Assembly: GCA_028023455.1 (NCBI GenBank)
Contig: JAQFVV010012422.1
Location: forward strand, 10,513,337 to 10,577,336
Reading direction: 5' to 3'
Length of the DNA: 64,000 nt
Origin: Epiperipatus broadwayi
Taxonomy: Eukaryota; Onychophora; Udeonychophora; Euonychophora; Peripatidae
Made by a program: the position numbers and the translations under genes
Shown: positions 25,549 to 37,838 of the stretch, piece by piece
How positions within the stretch are numbered: position 1 is the first letter of the stretch
Layout of the letters: every line of letters starts with the position of its first letter
Notes under the pieces: generated by a model
Seen by the model: only the letters and a program-made list of their open reading frames with translations
Databases searched by the model: none
What the model was told of the DNA's origin: nothing

Positions 25549-26404
25549 AATAAGGTCTTAGTATATTAGCAAGGAAATAGATCACTTTGTGGAAAATCAA
25601 AAACTCATTGCACATTTCTTATGGCTATACATTATATCATCAGTATGTCTATAATATTATTTGTCTGATAATAGCATTTTAGCACTAATTACATGTTATA
25701 CTATTTTCATCATCTAGTGTTAATTGTTTAACATCTTTAGAAATATTAAAACTTTATTTAAACTTTTCAAATACATTCAATTGTTATAATAGTACAGAGG
25801 TTAGGTTACAATACAATATTTCAAGTGATATTATTCTACTCTGTATGTTGCTTGTGTGACCAGTGATAATACTAACACTAGAATTAAACTAGACATTAGA
25901 TTCATAATATTAAATTTGATATAATGCTGTAATCAACTAGGCTATTATACATTGGACTATTTCCATCAGCTAATATTAATTTTTATATATCTTTAAAAAA
26001 GTTTAAACTTTATATAAATTTTTCACATACATCACATTTTTACTAATAGAATGCAGATTAGTAAAGTCAGTTAACAATTAATATTAGATGATTGAAATAG
26101 TATATAATTACTATTTATCAATTAATTTTTTTTATATATAGTAAATAACAATAGCAGATAATGCAATAATCTGATTTCTATTTAATTTTATAATATTAAC
26201 TTATTTATAATCTTTTTCAACATAATAATGAACAATAATAAAGTCTAGTTAATATATTTAAAAAGTTTAATAGTGATGAGTATGAAATTAGATTTTGAAA
26301 AAAGAAACAGCACCTCTTGTGGCCACATGGGGCGTAAGATACAACTACCAATATTTAGATTTTTTTTAAAAAAAGAAGTTAATGATAAAGAATACTTATA
26401 AAAC

Positions 26405-26620
26405 ATTATATTATTAATATCATGTATGTTCTTTATTATTTTTTACAATGCTTTTTACAAACCATTGATAGTTTTGATTGCTCCAGTAATCTTCTTCAGA
26501 ATTTGTACTTATATTTTTAAATCTGAAGAAGGTTCCTGGGGCAATCGAAACTGATCAATGGTTTGTAAAAAGCATTGTAAAAAAATAATAAAGAACATAA
26601 ATAATAATAATATTACATGG
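26405..26620 (+). repeat. Family C foldback hairpin
   Basis: The left half (ATGTTCTTTATTATTTTTTA, CAATGCTTTTTACAAACCAT, TTGCTCCAGTAATCTTCTTC) is the reverse complement of the right half (CTGAAGAAGGTTCCTGGGGC, AATCGAAACTGATC, ATGGTTTGTAAAAAGCATTG), with the turn near 26512. The right half carries CTGAAGA..GAAAC, hammerhead-like, but no stem I pairing was found, so it is called a repeat and not a ribozyme. Confidence 0.75.
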
Positions 26621-26624
26621 GTTT

Positions 26625-27380
26625 GGCAATGCGCTAAGAAAAATAAAATTATAAAATAATATATTAAAGATAAAGACAAAAGAGGAATAATTAATCCTAA
26701 TTTATACCAACCATGGACTCAAAAAATAATAGCTTTGAAAGATTTTAAATTGAAAAATGATAGGCTTACATTAAATACAGATAGTGAGAATTATTATTTT
26801 GATATACATATAATGAAATGATTTTATTGCTTGAGAATTCATAAGAAGTTAAGTCATCAAGGGAGATAGAATTAGACTTGATTATGGGTATTAAGGTCCA
26901 GAATCTGTTACCTTACTACTGTATTAAACAATGCAGAAATACATTATGATAGAAGATATTAAATTAATTTTGGATAAAAAAGATAAATTATAATGAAAGA
27001 AACACATACATAAAAGTAAGAAATGGATTCCAATACCATATTCTGTGTATGTATGTAAAACATTGAATAAAAAAAGTGCCAAGTGATATGAAAGTAGGAT
27101 AGAAAAATAATAGATCTTTGTGAAATGAATACAAAATAGAAAAAATTATGACAACTTAAAAAATAAAATAGAGATAATTTATCAAATTAAAAGTAACTTT
27201 TGTAACAATTGTGTAAGTCAATCAGAAAATATTCCAAATGAAAAACTATAGAAATATAATAGAGCAATTAAAGGATATAAATTCCAGATTGCATTCAGTT
27301 TTTAAGTACAGTCTACAGAATAAATTAAGAACAGAATATGCCAATGATAAAATATATTCAAAGCTATAAGGAAAGAACAT
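26625..27380 (+). pseudogene. Degenerate coding-like stretch, possible retroelement
   Basis: Fragments such as NPNLYQPWTQKIIALKDFKL and NDRLTLNTDSENYYFDIHIM read well on the plus strand but are broken by stops every 30-60 codons. No family could be named. The A-rich composition and coding-like codon pattern resemble the LINE pieces nearby. Confidence 0.3.
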
Positions 27381-27419
27381 ATTATAAAAATTTAATAATA
27401 ATTATAATGTTGGATTATT

Positions 27420-27850
27420 TTTGTCATCTATTATTAAATGTTGAATGTCTTTAGAGTTTAAACTTTTCAAATACATTCAGATAACAGTAATATCTAATAT
27501 ATTAGTATATAATACAGTGTTTAAAGTGGTATTATTCACCTTCAAGTGTTGCTGGCCTGAACAGTGACTGTACTAACATGGGAATCAAAGCTGGAGATTC
27601 ACAAATACTAAATTAGTATTACTTTGAATTCAATATTCATGAATTTCCAGGTTTGATTCCCATGCTAGTATTATCACTTTTTAGGCCAGAACCATGTGAA
27701 GAAGAGAGGAAAAATAATTACTACTCTAAACATTGTTATATAATAGTCTGTATACTATTACTATGAGTTGAATGTAATTGAGAAGTTTAAATAAAGTTCA
27801 ATTTTTTCTAAAGACATCCAACATTTAATTTCAAATAATGGAAATAGTTC
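27420..27850. repeat. Family E foldback, two inverted copies
   Basis: The left copy (27420-27600, reversed) and the right copy (27640-27850) share GAATCAAAGCTGGAG / CCAGGTTTGATTC, CATGCTAGTATT, and the 3' part AATAAAGTT..TTTTTCTAAAGACA. The right copy has a T-arm-like GGTTTGATTCC. Head-to-head arrangement makes a large stem. Confidence 0.6.
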
Positions 27851-28093
27851 AATTTATAATTACTACTAAAATGACATCTCAAAAATCTTTAGTCAAACAT
27901 TATGAAACTTTGATATATTTAGAAAAATGTAAGTAAATTGATAACATAATTAAAGAACCATGCAATTGAGGCAATGCCATTATTAGATGATTGGAAGCTT
28001 TAAAAATGTCTTATTATTTGTATAAAATTGATTTTGTTAATATAAAATAGAAAATAATATGTATTAATTTATATAGTTAATTTTGATGTATAT

Positions 28094-28490
28094 TAAACAA
28101 GGCAAAACCAGAGTAATCAATGGATGCCAGAAGGCTTGTGCATAAAATCCCTATCTAGTGCCTATTCATCCAATATCCCCAGACTGGTTTCTAGCTTGTG
28201 GCCTTCATCAGTGAGGAGCCTTGTATCTGAGAGCACTGCAACTAGATCTTAGAATCTAATGCAACCCTCCACCAGCCACCTTTTATCTCTACTTAACTAC
28301 AAAACTATGAGAAACCAATCTGGGAATTTTGGATGAGTATGCACTAGATAAGGATTTTCTGCACAAGCCTTCTGGCATCCATTGATTTCTCTGGTTGGCA
28401 CAGGGTGGCACTACTGTATGGAGAGTTTTGTCTTATTTAATAACAATTATGTGCTAGTATAAAAGATGGTGATCATGTAATGTTTAATGG
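28094..28490 (-). mobile_element. Foldback element family A with 12-bp target duplication
   Basis: TTTGATGTATAT flanks it at 28082-28093 and 28491-28502. The left part holds AATCAATGGATGCCAGAAGG and the ribozyme on the minus strand. The right part (28320-28435) is an inverted segment with GGCATCCATTGATT and GGAGAGTTTTG. The right flank is the LINE RT copy, so family A inserted next to or into that LINE. Confidence 0.83.
28176..28217 (-). ncRNA. Hammerhead ribozyme, family A, intact core
   Basis: On the minus strand: stem I TCCTCA/TGGGGA, core CTGATGA (28211-28205), stem II GGC/GCT with a CACAA loop (one G-U), GAAA (28191-28188), stem III C(CA)G and the UC cleavage site. All conserved core bases are present; only the stem II closing A-A apposition departs from consensus. 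Confidence 0.7.
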
Positions 28491-28499
28491 TTTGATGTA

Positions 28500-30180
28500 T
28501 ATATTATTAATGACCAGTAGATGGAGTGGCTGCAGAATCAGAGTTAAAAATGGGGTGGGACTAAGGTAAGGATGTCCTATGTCACTTATTTTGTTTTTGT
28601 TATATTTGAGAGAAATGACGAGAGCAATAGAAAGACTAGGAAGAGGGGTAGAGATACCATTAATAGATGGCAAGGGAGTGTATATATTATCAGGTCTTTT
28701 ATTTGCTGATGACATGTTCTTGTGCACAGAAAGTAGGGAGAATATGGAAGTTAGGCTGAAGATGTGCATAAGAGTAAATAAAGAGATGGGAATTAAATTT
28801 AGTGAAGAAAAATCAAAAGCAATGATGATAAATGATGGGGTTAGAGAAGTGAAAGAATTTTTATTGGGGGATATAAAGTTAAATGTGGTGAATTGGTATA
28901 GCTATTTGGGGATTGTCCTAAGTAATCAGAGACATTGCTTGGGTGAATGGAAGAAAAAATTGATAAACGAACAAAAAAAGAGACTGATAAAGAAATTAAC
29001 AGTATTTTCATATAATAAATATAATGTAGTTAGAATTGTATGGAAAGGAGTCACAGTAGCAGGTATAACTTATGGTAATGATGTGTTGTGTGTCAGTAGA
29101 GGGGTGTTAGATTACTTAGAAAAAATACAAAGAGAAGTAGGAAGATATGCATTAGATGCAGTTGTGTGGACAGCAAATGAAGTAATTCAAGGAAAAATGG
29201 GATGGTCAAGTTTTTATATGAGATGCAAAAAGCAAAAGCAAAATGTTCAATAGATTGCAATTTATGGATAATAAGAGAGTAACCAAAATAGTATTTGATT
29301 AAATTACAAGTAAAGGATAGTATGCTGGGCAGAAAATTTAGATAAAGACTTTATGTCAGTATACTTATAGAAAAGTTGGATTGATTGGGTTAGGAGAATT
29401 GTTGAGTATTATAGTGGCAAGAAATGGGATAGAAGAATAGATGCATTAATAAAAAATAGGGAGTGTAGAGATGGAGAACTAGTATGGAGAGTAAAAAGAG
29501 CTTAAATATATATAGAAGTAAACAGAATATTGAGTGCAAATTAATTTATGATAATAACAAGGAAAGTAGTTTACTGTTTAAAAAGCTTGGACAGGATCAC
29601 TAACAATAAGAGAATATACACATAAATGGAAAAATATTAGTGATTTAGTCTGTAAGTTAGGTAAGAAAGGCATAGAAAATATTAGGTATCTGTTAATAAT
29701 ATTTAAATTTTTACAAGTATAAAGGGTGCAAATAATGAAGTTGCAGGAGAATAAATATAACAAAATGATTATACAGAAAATGGATTCTTGGTTTTTATGC
29801 TGAGTTTGGAAAAAGATAAGGAGATTTAGATATAAAGGCCATAGAGTGGACAAACATAATGTTGTAGAAATGGGATTGAGGAAGATAGAGAAAAATATGG
29901 GGAAATCAGGGTAGGGAATGGAAAGGAAAGGTAATGTTGTTAACAGGCTTCTCTGGGCATAGTGGCTGAGAGATTCTAGACTTTGTGAAAGGAGAAGCCA
30001 TAGTGTATTATGTCACATCATGTGATAAACAGAAGTGGGCGTTTGATTTTATAAGCATTTCTACAGTGATTAAAGATTCAGATTATCAAGATATAAACTC
30101 AAGATATTATCATATTTTTAAGATTATTTGTGAAAAGTTAATAGAAATCACTCAGATTATATAGTATTATTAAGAAGAGT
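28500..30180 (+). pseudogene. LINE reverse transcriptase with FADD box
   Basis: A 224-residue open frame (28579-29253) contains the RT palm: MSLILFLLYLREMTRAIERL, then ILSGLLFADDMFLCTESREN (catalytic FADD), VNKEMGIKFSEEKSKAMMIN and WYSYLGIVLS (the Y-L-G thumb-edge motif). Upstream, in another frame, GVGLRQGCPMS (Q-G-C-P-x-S, RT motif B) is seen. Downstream to about 30180 the C-terminal part continues in broken frames. The same LINE family supplies the pieces at 31.6-33.2 and 34.7-35.5 kb. Confidence 0.85.
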
Positions 30181-30194
30181 AATATTGAGAAGGA

Positions 30195-30305
30195 TATACA
30201 GGCAAAACTCTCCATATAGTAGTGCCACTCAGTGTATGGAGAGTTTTGCCTGTTTTAATAACAGTAATGTGCTAGCATAAGAAATAGTGATCATGTGATG
30301 TTTAG
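30195..30305. repeat. Family A fragment, short hairpin
   Basis: AGGCAAAACTCTCCATA at 30202 and its reverse complement TATGGAGAGTTTTGCCT at 30234 enclose GTAGTGCCACTCAG. The family A 3' end GTGATCATGTGATGTTTA follows. The ribozyme part is deleted. Confidence 0.8.
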
Positions 30306-30389
30306 TGGAGAAGGATATACAATAAGATGATCCCATATCTTCAAAACTTTACAGAAATATTTTGTAAATTAAAATGTGAAACTAAAGGA

Positions 30390-31105
30390 GTAAGCAAAGG
30401 ATGTACTTGTTTTTGCAAATACTTCGTCAGAGCATTTATTAGATGAAAATAAGAAAGTAGGACTGAAGCTAAACATTAATAAGGCTTAAGTAATGTTCAA
30501 TAGTTTTTCTCAAAAGAGGAAGATTGATAATCATGCGTTAGAAAAAGTTAACAACTACAAATACCTTGGTGAGATTCTTAATGTAGACAAAAACTTAATG
30601 GATGAAATTAATCATAGAATTAAAGTGGGTGATGAAAATGAGTTAGTATTATAAGGAAATTTACCAGTGCCTTGCAAAAAAAATATTTTTAATGGATGGG
30701 TTTTACCAATTCTTATCTATATATTTGAGTATGTATACTTAACAAAGAGTAATACTGAGGTTTTAGCCTACTCAATAAACTATAAAAAGATGTCTATTAA
30801 AAACAAGAAGACATCAAAAACCAAATACATGGGTGAGAGAACAGTTATTAGTGATGACATTGAACGAATTAAGAGATTGAAATTGAACTTAGCTGGACAT
30901 ATTTCTAGAAGATCATTATAAATGAACAGTTGATGCTTTATAGTGAATCCCAAGAGATTGTAAAAGATCCAAAAAGAGACCATAAGTGAAATAATTGGTT
31001 GAAATAAGGAAGTTTACTGATGCAGTGTGGAGAAGAGAAGCTACAGATTAGAGAAAATGAATTAACTTTGGAAAGGCCTTTATTTTGCAGTGGATCAGAG
31101 AGGGA
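30390..31105 (+). pseudogene. RTE-like LINE, C-terminal RT fragment
   Basis: The order LVFANTSSEHLL, KKVGLKLNINKA-VMFN, IDNHALEKVNNYKYLGEILN, MDEINHRIK, VLPILIYIFEY, then SDDIERIKRLKLNLAGHISR matches the RT-thumb and C-terminal linker of the common RTE/BovB-type endonuclease-reverse transcriptases (L-K-x-N-x-x-K-T-x-V-M, Y-K-Y-L-G, V-L-P-x-L-x-Y, I-x-R-L-K-W-x-W-A-G-H). Several stops are present. A similar but distinct copy lies at 61270-61960. Confidence 0.83.
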
Positions 31106-31564
31106 ATTAGGTGTGGAATATTTAGAGTAGGAAATTTACTACTGAATGATTTGATAGTTAGGGATTGAGAAAATATAGTAGCTAGAAAGAGTAAAGAAAA
31201 GAATGTACTGGTGCATCCAGATGCCAGAATTTTAATTATTGTTAGAAAAAAGAAATGAATAACATTGCATGTCAATGGGGATGAGTACACAATAAAACAT
31301 TTCAAAGAAGATTTAGGAGATTAAAGGAAATGAATAGGATGGTAGGGGTGGGAGATTATTATCATGGTTTAATAGTGATGAAATAAGATTTTTTTAGTTA
31401 ATTTGAGGCTAAATTGTTTGTCTGAGTATAGTGAAGATAATTTTTTAGTTGTGTGAAATGTGTTCATTAGAAATACAGATTTATTTAAAAGTGATGGGTA
31501 ACATTTATTAAAGATTGAAGATAAAATATTGGTGAGTTAATTTATAATACGTTTTATTAATTTG

Positions 31565-33190
31565 TTAAACTAAATAAAAATGAATATTGGGTTTGTACAT
31601 TCAGGTAAGAGTAATAAAGTGGAAAGATATGAAAAAGAAGCTTGCGTTTATATTTAGGAATGTCAATAAGATAAAAGGTAATGTGGATCAAAATAGATTG
31701 AGGGAGGGTAAAGACAGAAAATAATTTTTTACAGAGTATGCTTGGAAATACTTATAAGAAAAGAGTATTTAAAAGATGAGCTTTGAGTGTTAATATAAAA
31801 CTTGCTTTTAACAACAGGGGGTAGAGATATGAAGAAGAGAAATAAATTGGGGTGAAAAGAAATTAGATTTGTTGCTCAGAGGCAAAACCCTCCATAGCAA
31901 TAGCGTCACTCAGTGCAAGCAAGCTTGTGTAAGCATAAAGAATGATGATCATGTGATAGATTTGTTCCAATGGTGATGATACATTCAAGAGTTGAATAAA
32001 ATCCACATCTCAAAACTATGAAAAATAAGAAAGGAAATAATATAGGAATTATTGTTAATAAGAATGTTTTAAAACATTTATAATTAGCATATGTGGATCA
32101 GACTCAATCTGGGTGAAGAGAAATGGGTATGTGTAACAGTATATTCACCTACTGAAATTTAAAAGATGTGAAAATGTGGAAGGATAATATTTGGAAATGT
32201 TTATGTAGAAATATAAGTGAGCTTAGAAAGAATGATTATAAAATAATAATTTTGGGTAATGTGAATGATTATTTTAATAAAATTGATGAAGTAGAGAGTA
32301 TGAGTAGTGTAATATTAAAGAAGATGTGGGGAAAAGATGAAATGAAAATTGGAAATTTGAATAAAGTATATGATAGGTAATTTACATGGTTAAAGCAAAA
32401 TCTGAAGTATATGGTGATTATGTACTAGTAAATAAAGAGAATTAAAGTGATTGCTGGGGGGGGGGGTAATAATGATCAGGATTTTTGTTGGTAGAATTAA
32501 AAATATCTAAAAGACTAAATAATGAAGTTTATTGAAAGGTTTACAGTAATTAATGGAAAATAAGCCATATTTAAATTGAGTAGGTTTAATAGTATATTGA
32601 AGACAGTTATTAAAAATTGTAAAAAGAGCAAATGAATGTGATAAGGAGAGTTGTGTGCAATTATTTAAAGTTAATAGGAATAAGAAGAAGAATTAGAGAA
32701 AAAAATAGATTTTGAAAGATATTAATAAAAAAGGGAATGTTGGATTATAAAAAGATTTTAAGAAGCAATTGAGAGAAGATGACATAAAGATTAGATCAGG
32801 TAGCTGTTTAAAGAAAAATAAATGACTAAAATAGAACTACATTTAAATGTGGATGAACTTAATATATTAATAAAGGAAATTTATGGTGAGAAAGGATTGT
32901 GAAAAAAATTTCCGTGAAGAGGATAAATAAATAAAAAATATATTATTAAATGAGGAGGAAAATGAGTATGAGGATAAAGAAGAGTTATGAAATTGTAATA
33001 AAAACTTTAAATGAAGGAGAGTTGATAAGTGAATATGATTCATTAGAAAGCTTAAATTATGAAAATATGGATAGAATAACAGATGCAAAGTTGAATATAG
33101 CAATTGATAGATTGACAAAATAAAAAATATTAGATGGTGTGGCAATTGAAATGTTAATAAATATGAAAACTATATACAGTTTAGTTTAAC
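31565..33190 (+). pseudogene. LINE endonuclease and RT N-terminal remnant
   Basis: RLNLGEEKWVCVTVYSPTEI near 32105-32160 and YKIIILGNVNDYFNKIDEVE in the frame at 32168-32380 match an AP-type endonuclease (W-x-x-V-x-x-Y-x-P and I-I-x-G-D/N-x-N). Near 33050-33180, NIAIDRLTK then LDGVAIEMLINM matches the RT N-terminal A-I-x-x-L-K-x-x-K-x-x-G-x-D-G-I. Interrupted by stops, by a G10 run at 32457 and by a family A fragment at 31880-31965. Confidence 0.7.
31880..31965 (+). repeat. Family A fragment inside LINE
   Basis: AGGCAAAACCCTCCATAG, CACTCAGTGCAAGC and ATGATGATCATGTGA are family A end sequences with the centre missing. It interrupts the LINE reading pattern. Confidence 0.75.
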
Positions 33191-33329
33191 AGAAAGTTCT
33201 AATAAATTATAATTGACATTAAGATTTTAAATGATTGGAGACATAAAAATTAGAATACCATATAAAAAATGTAGGTTGTTAACTAGCTATATACTAGTAG
33301 CAACAACTTCAAAACTTCATAAATTATTT

Positions 33330-34640
33330 GTTTATATCTATAACATATAATAACATTTCACTCTTCTTACACTTTAAAGCAAACTAAATTTATTTATTCT
33401 TTACAGTTTCAACTGTTCCTAGCAGTCTTCATCATATCTACAAAATTTAAACATTATATCAGTACAACCATATTTTATAGATATATCTATTATAATCTTA
33501 CAATTTTATCAACTTAATTATTAACATCACTTCATTCATTAAATTTACTATTCTATAACTTTTAACTTTTTAATTATATTTTATTATTTATTTTTTTTAT
33601 TTATTTTTATTCTTTATTATCATATTTATTCATCTTTTATCTTTGCCATAATTTTAGAAATTCAATGTAATATTTATGAAATCTTTTTTATATTACTATA
33701 TCCATGTATTTAACCTTATTTTGCCTTTCACTTATTTCTACATATTATCTTAATTTTTTTTATTATTTATTCCATTCCTTAATTTCTTTTTTATCCATAT
33801 TTTATTCCTGCTTCTTTCATTTACTTAATTTTTATAAAATTATTTTTATATGTATTTTATTTTTTACCTTATTCTCTACTTTTTCTCTATTTTCTCCACC
33901 ATTTTCTCTATCCTATCATCCTTCCTACTTCCTTTTCCTTTTTTATATTTATATACAGCTTCCTCTATTATCTATTATACAAACTACTTATTTATTTTAT
34001 TTTTTTATTAGTTTTCACTTATTTTTATTCTTTTTTATATTTATTTTTTATACTAAGATTGTTTTTAAACCCCTTTCTCTATTAATATTTTGTTTTATCT
34101 TCTTTATTAAAATTGCCTCCCTTAATTTTTCTCTCTCTTCTACTACTTGCATAACTTATCATTTTAATATTCTTTTTTTCTAGTTTATGACCTATCTCCA
34201 TAAAATACATATATATCAGTAATCTTCTCTCTTATTTATGTTGTTTTAACCTAGTATATTTTGAATTTTTCATCTCACCTACATATTTATTTGCAATCCC
34301 TTTGTCCTTATATTTTCTACATTCTATCTCATAAACCCTATTTATATATTTCTTTTCTCCATTTATATACCTATTATCTAAAATATCCATTACATTTTTT
34401 CCCTTTATTCACTACTTTATATTTAATATCATTTTTAAATTCTTTATTAATTTTTCTAATAATGTTATTAATTCTCCTTACTATACTACCATCATTAACT
34501 TTTATTCCTATGTATTCCTTCTTTTCTTTTTATTTTCCCAACTTTCTTTCCCTCTTTTTTATATAACTCTTCTATCTTTTTTATATTCTTTTTTATTACC
34601 TCTTCTGGATATTCATTTTTCTTGAAATTTTGGAAAAGAC
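33330..34640 (-). pseudogene. GIY-YIG-bearing Penelope-like remnant
   Basis: The stretch is strongly T-rich on the plus strand. On the minus strand it reads NEYPEEVIKKNIKKIEELYK (about 34600), VRRINNIIRKINKEFKNDIK, then NRVYEIECRKYK and YVGEMKNSKYTRLKQHKY (about 34340-34250). The last two fit a GIY-YIG domain (V-Y-x-I-x-C, Y-V-G-E-x-x-x-x-x-x-x-R-x-x-Q-H) and the first fits the PLE L-x-x-N-x-Y-P segment. Further on to 33.3 kb only poor coding pattern remains. Plus-strand open frames at 33704-34566 are Leu/Phe/Tyr-rich shadows of this. Confidence 0.6.
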
Positions 34641-34659
34641 TCGTCAAGGATTTCATTCA

Positions 34660-35460
34660 GGGAGAAAGATGAAAAATTTATCCATTATATCTCATTTGAT
34701 TGAAGTGTCTTACAAAGAAACTAAACTATATTTAAAGCCTTTTATATGAAAAATAGCTTATAATAGTATATATAGAAATAGATTTTGGAGAAGTTTTGGA
34801 AATATGATAATAGATTTAGAGTTTTAAGGATGATTAAGAGACTTTATAAGGATAATTTTTAATTGTGGAATATAGAATTAGTGGAAGTTAAATGTGAAAT
34901 TGGATTTAAACACAGATGTCCATTATCACCTTTATTGTTTTGTTTTTAAGAGAATTGGAAGTTAAGATGGAAAGATTATGAATGGACACATGTATAATAG
35001 GAACCAAGACAATGTATAATGTGCCAGTTCTTGTTTTTTTTTAATGATTTGGCTTTTTTTTTTCAAATAATGTAGCAGATATAGAGTTGTGTTAGAGAAA
35101 TGTCAAGAAGCAGGAATAGGTACGAAAATTAAATCAAAATCTCTAAAATTATAATAATTGTAAGAGTAAAACTAAAGAATATAAAATGGGAGATTTTTTG
35201 TCTTAAAGAAGAAGAAAATATTAGTATTTGAATTCTTTTTTAAATGGAGTAATGAATTATGCAGATAGTTGGGAATTAGAGATAAGCAAGAAAGCAAAAA
35301 TTAGAATAAAATTGATCAAAAATATGGTATAAAAAATATTTGAGAAGATATAGAACTGCCTTAGCATTTTGAAAATGATGCAGTTTGTATTAGCACAGAA
35401 AATTTTAATTATAATATCAAAAGATATAGGTATACATGCATTAGAAGGTAAATTAACCTA
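34660..35460 (+). pseudogene. LINE reverse transcriptase, middle part
   Basis: KIAYNSIYRNRFWRSFGN (RT motif A: D/K-x-x-Y-D/N-S-I-x-R-x-x-F-W), then LRMIKRLYKDN, KCEIGFKHRCPLSPLLFC (motif B, Q/H-R/G-C-P-L-S-P-L-L-F) and a decayed FFSNNVADIELC. Frames change several times. Its right end abuts the family B foldback at 35492. Confidence 0.75.
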
Positions 35461-35491
35461 TTCATTCTGTATGCTGAATGTTTGCTACAGT

Positions 35492-35726
35492 AAATAGAGG
35501 GATTTGTGCTTGAGATTTTCAGTCTATATTTATCCCTCATTGCATCTCAAACAACCAATACACTTGACCACATACATGTGACAAAGATAAATGATCCCCA
35601 ATATGTGTATTTTATGCAGAGCCAGCCTTCCTCAGTTGGGCCACATCATAATCTTCCACAAATATTTACAATCAGTGCTCAGCTTACATAGAGAGTGAAA
35701 ATCCTAAATTCAAATCCCTCTATTTA
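35492..35726. mobile_element. Foldback element family B, decayed copy
   Basis: The outer arms are AAATAGAGGGATTTG and CAAATCCCTCTATTT. Inner blocks (CCAATACACTTGACCACATA, CCCAATATGTGTATTTTATG, CAGTTGGGCCACATCATAAT) correspond to the family B palindrome at 43668-44005. The minus-strand ribozyme core reads CTGAGGA but AAAA replaces GAAA, so it should be inactive. Confidence 0.75.
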
Positions 35727-36830
35727 AAAGATGAATTGTAGATGGTCAATGAGGCTGTTCAAAATGAAATAGAATGGACCTTTTTTAATGAGAAAAATCA
35801 AAAGTAAGTTTTGAATGTTTGTCAGATTTCAATATATAAACAAAAATAAATTAATAAAAATAATATTTTACATTGAAATAAGTAGTATATCTATTAACTT
35901 TGAATATTGTAAAATTATTTTTGCTTAATATATTTATTACCCTCTTACACATAATGCATTAAACACTATTTTTATTAATTTATTTTCTTTCATACACTGG
36001 GTGTCCCAGAGAAAGGTGGCTGATTCTCTGTCCACGGTGCCTGCAGCACCATCTCTGAACCAATTCATATATTATGTAGTGACAGTTTAATTACTCTCAC
36101 AAAATTTTTACAACTTAGCATATCTAGATCACTAACGATGAGATGAAACACATCAGTGTGTTCCATACTTTCATTGATCATCTTCAAGGTTCTCTCTGTG
36201 ATCACAAAACTTTGCAACCCATATGGAAAGGTTCTTGTGATTCATGACTTCACTGTCATACACATTTCAAATGCTTCTGCAATAGTTTTTTTTATCTGAT
36301 TTAAATAAAATTTAATATTAGTGCATTGTTGCAACCAATGTCATAACTCACGATCCAGCCACATTAGTATCTTAACATACTTACAGTGAATAGCAAAACT
36401 ATGTTGCTACACAAAATATATTTCACTTATTATCACTGCGGTTAAACCTTTTCAAATAAGTAAATGTATATATATATAGTAATGGAAAAAATAAAGTTTG
36501 GGGGGGGGGGAGGAGAATGTATATATTTTTTGATTATATTTTTTGACTGGATTTAGTGGGAAAGAACATTATATCTTGCTACATGAACTATATGTTAATT
36601 TAGAGATGGAATTTCTGGCAGCTTGTAGGGACCAGTCACCTTTTAACTGCAATGCATTTATATGTATATATTGAAATCTTCCAAATATTTTTATTTTCTT
36701 TTGATTTCTCTCATTAAAAATAAGTCCATTTCATTTTACTTACCATATGCCATATTATTACATGGGAAATTTATTTCAAAGGAATTCTCAATGAAATGGG
36801 ATAAATGTGTAGATTTAGAAGGACACTTTG
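35727..36830. other. Laminin intron, nothing recognised
   Basis: A slightly less AT-rich block at 36000-36080 (GGGTGTCCCAGAGAAAGG, GTGCCTGCAGCACCATC) stands out but could not be assigned. A G-run lies at 36500. Confidence 0.4.
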
Positions 36831-36859
36831 TGTGATTTAGTGCAGTGATAGAGTGTTAG

Positions 36860-37470
36860 AATCTGTAATATTGATTCCAGTGTTGGCATTTCCAGTCCTC
36901 AAACTTCTTATAAACTTTTGAACAATAATGCCATTTGGTATAAAAATGGTAAAGGGATAAATAAATAAATAGGTTAGAGAAAAAGAATCTTTGTGGAAAA
37001 TAAATATGGATAGAATAGTTACACAGAAATTAAAATTATACAAAATAAATATAAAAGGATATATGATAGCACTAAAGGGGTTGGTGTGAGAGCAGATGCA
37101 TTAGTTACTAGAGACAGAAGGAAAAAATGAAATAAAAAATTGAATTGTGGATATAATTTACATGGAGATGGGAGACTTGAATTTTTGTTATTGAAATATA
37201 GAATGTTGGAAGAAAAAAGATTAGAATAAATTGTAAGAAAAATTGAAGAAATGCAAAAGTAAAGAGAATGAAAGAAGTAGAAATTTTTATGATTTTTTGT
37301 TTAAGTCTGAATGATGCAGGGGATATAAGACCAAGGTTGTGGAATTAATAAAACAGCTTTTATTAAAATAGAATAGAAGAGAAAAAATGAATCAGTATTG
37401 CAGAAGTAAATTGGTAATAAAGAATAAAAAGTAAATGAATTTATTCTGATACATAAGAGGGAAATGATTA
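36860..37470 (+). pseudogene. LINE C-terminal fragment
   Basis: The plus strand near 37070-37250 reads GVRADALVTRDRRKK, then NCGYNLHGDGRLEFLLLKYR and MLEEKR. This resembles the C-terminal zinc-knuckle-like tail of LINE ORF2 (C-x-x-C-G-x-x-E-T-x-E-H-L-L-x-x-C), with its Cys/His partly lost. A SINE-like box A (GCAGTGATAGAGTG) at 36842 precedes it. Confidence 0.5.
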
Positions 37471-37558
37471 ACTTGTCAACAGGGTTTCTGGCATATAGCT
37501 ATTGCATAGAAACATCTGGCTTCATTTAAGAAGCCATTTTACATCTTATCAGAAAATG

Positions 37559-37782
37559 TCACATGATCACCATTTCTTAGACTTGCTCATAACTGTAGCA
37601 TCTAGATGCAATGCTCTCAGATCCAAGGCTCTTCATTGATGAAGGCCACAAGCCAAAACTAGTCTGGGGATATTAGGTGAGTAGGCACTAGATAGGGATT
37701 TTATGCACTAGTCTTTTATAATCCATTGATTACTCTGGCTTGCATTGAGTGCTGCTACTGTATGGAGAGTTTTTGCTTGTTT
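37559..37782 (+). mobile_element. Foldback element family A next to a laminin exon, 13-bp duplication
   Basis: The perfect direct repeat TTATCAGAAAATG at 37546-37558 and 37783-37795 brackets the insertion. It starts TCACATGATCACCATTTC (inverted family A 3' end) and ends GGAGAGTTTTTGCTTGTTT. The plus-strand ribozyme region has TTGATGA and AAAAC, two core losses, so it is inactive. The 3' duplication ends 43 bp before the exon at 37839. Confidence 0.85.
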
Positions 37783-37838
37783 TTATCAGAAAATGATTGT
37801 TATTATTAAAAGTTTTTATATTTTTTATTATTTTTCAG

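Noticed and set aside
26523-26557. Family C as a true hammerhead
   Set aside because: CTGAAGA and GAAA are in place, but no stem I pairing could be found, so it is listed as a repeat only.
33704-34566. Two long plus-strand open frames rich in Phe, Leu, Tyr
   Set aside because: They are low-complexity translations of T-rich DNA; the minus strand carries the GIY-YIG and PLE-like coding pattern.
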